From JBBDYG01 sp040901765 (lineage in GTDB: Bacteria; Planctomycetota; Planctomycetia; Pirellulales; Lacipirellulaceae): a stretch of 64,000 nt of DNA. The number at the start of each line of letters is the position of its first letter. Positions within the stretch are counted from its first letter, which is position 1. A model generated the notes under the pieces. It worked only from the letters and a program-made list of their open reading frames with translations, was not told the DNA's origin and ran no database searches. The position numbers and the translations under genes are program-made. The stretch spans positions 124,001 to 188,000 of the forward strand of contig JBBDYG010000015.1 of assembly GCA_040901765.1 (NCBI GenBank), given 5' to 3'. Below are positions 61,880 through 64,000 of the stretch, piece by piece.

Positions 61880-63586
61880 GTGACACTCGACGCGATCATT
61901 AACCATCTGATGTCCGATACCGTCGACAGCCTCGCGCTGTTTCGGCCGGAGTTGGTGCTCTGCGCGACGATGGTCGTGTTGCTGCTGGCAAAGATCATTC
62001 CACTGCTCGATCGTATCGACCCATTCTTGTTGGCGCTCGTCGGTTCGATTGCGGCGCTCGTGACGGCTTTCCCCGAGGGCGGCCTTGCCGAAATGGCCGC
62101 CGTCGGACGGACCGAAATCTTCACCGGCATGTTGGTCTACGATTCCCTGACCGTCTCGTTGAGGTTGATTCTGTTGGTTTTCGCAGTGCTATTTGTCGTG
62201 CTGGCGAAGCTCACGGGCCTCGCGGACCGTCAAGACGGGCAAGATTTCTTCACGCTCGTTCTTGGGGCAACACTCGGCATGTGCCTGATGGCGTCGGCCA
62301 ACCACTTGATGACGGTGTTCCTGGCGGTCGAGATGGCGAGCGTGCCGTCGTACGTGCTGGCGGGGATCGTGAAAGGGCGACGCCGCGCGGGCGAGGCGGC
62401 TCTCAAGTACGCCGTTTACGGGGCGGGGGCCGCCGGCGTGATGCTCTACGGCATTAGCCTGCTGGTCGGCGTGCTAGGAACAGCCCACCTGCCAACCGTT
62501 GCCACTCGACTGGCGGCGCTTGATATTCCTGCGATGCTCGCCGACGGCGGCCAAATGGGAACGCTCATGGTGCTGTCGCTTGCGGCGCTGATGATCATGG
62601 TTGGCCTGGCGTTTAAGCTGTCCGCGGTGCCGTTCCACTTCTGGTGCCCCGATGTGTTCGAGGGAGCCACGGCGGAAGTCGACGCGTTTCTATCGGTCGC
62701 GTCGAAGGCCGCGGCGCTGGCGCTGCTGGTGCGCGTGGCGGTGGGCGTTAGCTCGCCGCTGGCGGAAAACGTCGCGAGCGCACCCCCTCCGCACTCCGTT
62801 CAGTTGGCATCCCACGTTAGCGCCGACGGCAACGTCGGCGTTCCCACTATCGGCGTCGCTGCAGAAGCGATCGCGGAATCGACCGATCCGCTGAGTCCCG
62901 TTCGCACATTTATCGCCACTCTGCTGGGCGTCGTCGCGGCAGTAACTTGCACGTTCGGCAATCTTGCGGCCTACGGCCAAACGAATATCAAGCGAATGCT
63001 GGCGTATTCAACAATCGCGCATGCCGGCTACATGATTATGCCCGTCGCCGCCGCGGTGCTGCTCATGGGGACCAATCGAGTTGCCGCGGGCGAGGCGATC
63101 TCCGCGCTGTTGATCTACGCGGCAATTTATCTATTCATGAATCTTGGCGCGTTCGCGATCGTTGCCTTCCTGCGAAATGCCATGCAGAGCGAGACAATCG
63201 ACGACTACGCGGGCTTGATTCGTACAGCGCCGATTACGGCAGTGTCGATGACACTCATCCTGGTGAGCCTCATTGGATTGCCGCCTTTGGCGGGATTTAT
63301 CGGCAAGTTCGCCATTTTTATGTCGCTCGTCGACGCGGGCGGCGCGCTGATGATTACATTGTTAGTAATCGCAAGCATCAACACTGCCATTTCGCTGGTA
63401 TATTACCTGCGCGTCGCAAAACAGATATGCATTGACCCCGAGCCTGACAGCCGTGGTCCTGTGGAATTGGGCATATTGCCCTCAGCGTATGTGTTCGCCG
63501 TGACGATTCCCGTGGTGCTGCTAGGCATCTATCCGACGTGGCTCACGAACATCGCGCAAGTCGCGGGAGAGCAATTGTTCAAATAG
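61880..63586 (+). CDS. nuoN: NADH-quinone oxidoreductase subunit N, with repeat-derived loop
   Basis: 568 aa from GTG 61880. LGMCLMASANHLMTVFLAVEMASVPSYVLAGIVKG, KLSAVPFHFWCPDVFEGATAEVDAFLSVASKAAA and NIKRMLAYSTIAHAGYMIMPVAA are NuoN motifs. Between two helices (about residues 290-340) is an extra loop (ENVASAPPPHSVQLASHVSADGNVGVPTIGVAAEAI) whose DNA includes the perfect hairpin at 62821-62840. Last complex I gene of the cluster. Confidence 0.95.
   Translation: MTLDAIINHLMSDTVDSLALFRPELVLCATMVVLLLAKIIPLLDRIDPFLLALVGSIAALVTAFPEGGLAEMAAVGRTEIFTGMLVYDSLTVSLRLILLVFAVLFVVLAKLTGLADRQDGQDFFTLVLGATLGMCLMASANHLMTVFLAVEMASVPSYVLAGIVKGRRRAGEAALKYAVYGAGAAGVMLYGISLLVGVLGTAHLPTVATRLAALDIPAMLADGGQMGTLMVLSLAALMIMVGLAFKLSAVPFHFWCPDVFEGATAEVDAFLSVASKAAALALLVRVAVGVSSPLAENVASAPPPHSVQLASHVSADGNVGVPTIGVAAEAIAESTDPLSPVRTFIATLLGVVAAVTCTFGNLAAYGQTNIKRMLAYSTIAHAGYMIMPVAAAVLLMGTNRVAAGEAISALLIYAAIYLFMNLGAFAIVAFLRNAMQSETIDDYAGLIRTAPITAVSMTLILVSLIGLPPLAGFIGKFAIFMSLVDAGGALMITLLVIASINTAISLVYYLRVAKQICIDPEPDSRGPVELGILPSAYVFAVTIPVVLLGIYPTWLTNIAQVAGEQLFK
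62821..62840. repeat. 8-bp GNRA-type hairpin within nuoN
   Basis: CGCCGACG-GCAA-CGTCGGCG, a perfect 8-bp stem with a GCAA tetraloop, coding for ADGNVG in a non-conserved loop of NuoN. Resembles dispersed intergenic palindromes in being repeat-like, but I saw no second copy in this window. Confidence 0.6.
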
Positions 63587-63589
63587 TGG

Positions 63590-63668
63590 TGAGTGGCCAG
63601 TCGTCAGTTGAAGAAGAAACTGAGTTTGCTTGTCACTGACTACTTGCCACTGACCACCGACCACTCTC
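63590..63668. repeat. Heptad-repeat palindrome before the last gene
   Basis: Left arm GGTGAGT-GGCCAGT-CGTCAGT, right arm CACTGAC-TACTTGC-CACTGAC-CACCGAC-CACTCTC, imperfect reverse complements with 7-bp period. It ends 2 bases before the ATG at 63671. Confidence 0.82.
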
Positions 63669-63670
63669 AC

Positions 63671-64000
63671 ATGTCCCCTTCCGATACCGTTCACATCCTG
63701 AACCGCGTGCTGGCGGTGCTTTGCAAATCGTTTCCGCAGTACCTCATGTACTCGCGGCCGTACATACCGCACAGCCGGCAAGGTGTGCTCGATACACTTA
63801 AGGAAATCGCCAACGACCAGACGATGCTCGCCGAGCGAATTTCACAATTGGTGTTCGACGCTGGCGGTTTGTCCCAGTTGGGAGCATTTCCAATGGAATT
63901 CACGGACACGCACGACCTGAACGTCAATCATTTGCTTCGCGAGGCGATTCGCTATCAGCGCGAAGAAATTGGCACCCTTCAGGCGTGTCGCGACGAACTC
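63671..64000 (+). CDS. N-terminal part of an unidentified helical protein (runs off the window)
   Basis: 110 codons, open to the edge. MSPSDTVHILNRVLAVLCKSFPQYLMYSRPYIPHSRQGVLDTLKEIANDQTMLAERISQLVFDAGG... LREAIRYQREEIGTLQACRDEL is all-helical and has the spacing of a ferritin-like four-helix bundle (Glu/His-rich helices). Iron ligands cannot be assigned with certainty. No link to complex I is known. Confidence 0.6.
   Translation, partial: MSPSDTVHILNRVLAVLCKSFPQYLMYSRPYIPHSRQGVLDTLKEIANDQTMLAERISQLVFDAGGLSQLGAFPMEFTDTHDLNVNHLLREAIRYQREEIGTLQACRDEL

Overview
The window looks like the chromosome of a planctomycete, most likely in the Pirellulales/Rhodopirellula lineage. This rests on the content: a DUF1559 protein with a prepilin-type N-terminus, a giant LEPR-XLL/SdrD-repeat protein, a BlaI/M56 pair, a Hanks-type kinase with a large C-terminal sensor, a fragment of the 'Rhodopirellula transposase' (ISAzo13-like) family, and many dispersed intergenic palindromes. 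No taxonomic search was possible, so the assignment is an inference.

Layout. 1-2.5 kb: tail of a coiled-coil gene, two hypothetical genes and a DUF104/PIN toxin-antitoxin pair. 2.5-13.8 kb (+): a BlaI-like repressor with its own promoter/operator, an M56 sensor protease, a HEAT-repeat protein, a Ser/Thr kinase fused to a urea/amide-binding domain, and two secreted proteins. 13.9-20.8 kb (-): a cyclase-like protein, GH130 phosphorylase, ThrE exporter, phosphofructokinase, PPK2 and a coiled-coil protein, with a decayed tRNA-Leu and a PPK2 remnant. 21-34 kb is a worn accessory region: DoxX-like protein, transposase remnant, a yiaW-yiaV pair, a RAYT gene among REP hairpins, a HigBA module, an MFS remnant, a DUF1559 protein, and an Abi-C / small protein / HEPN cluster. 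34-39.8 kb (-): SdrD-like giant protein and WD40 protein. 40-50.8 kb: ispD, tyrS, an ABC-2 exporter operon, pcp, an aldo/keto reductase, hemH, tRNA-Glu and csrA. 51.2-63.6 kb (+): complex I genes in the order nuoI, A, C, D, H, J, K, L, M, N, with a RelBE-like module between nuoC and nuoD and no nuoB, E, F or G. The window ends inside an unidentified gene.

The strongest new observation is a 166-bp terminal-inverted-repeat element present in two copies that I read as identical and in opposite orientation (22908-23073 and 25480-25645). Each copy has its own 4-bp target duplication (GTAA, GTTT). One splits a yiaV/HlyD-like gene and the other splits the RAYT gene; removing either copy plus one duplication restores the frame. 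This is a recently active MITE that hit a REP-mobilising enzyme.

Second, several gene boundaries (hemH, tyrS, nuoA, nuoK, the last gene, the ABC permease) carry AT- or GA-rich repeats with a strict 7-bp period, mostly arranged as imperfect palindromes that abut or include the start codon. A further heptad block lies inside the coding sequence at 469-1728. Third, REP hairpins (GTCAGGC-NNN-GCCTGAC) occur at about eight sites and are densest around the RAYT. Other notable points are the kinase/amide-receptor fusion, an Abi-C/HEPN island and a probably leaderless higBA operon.
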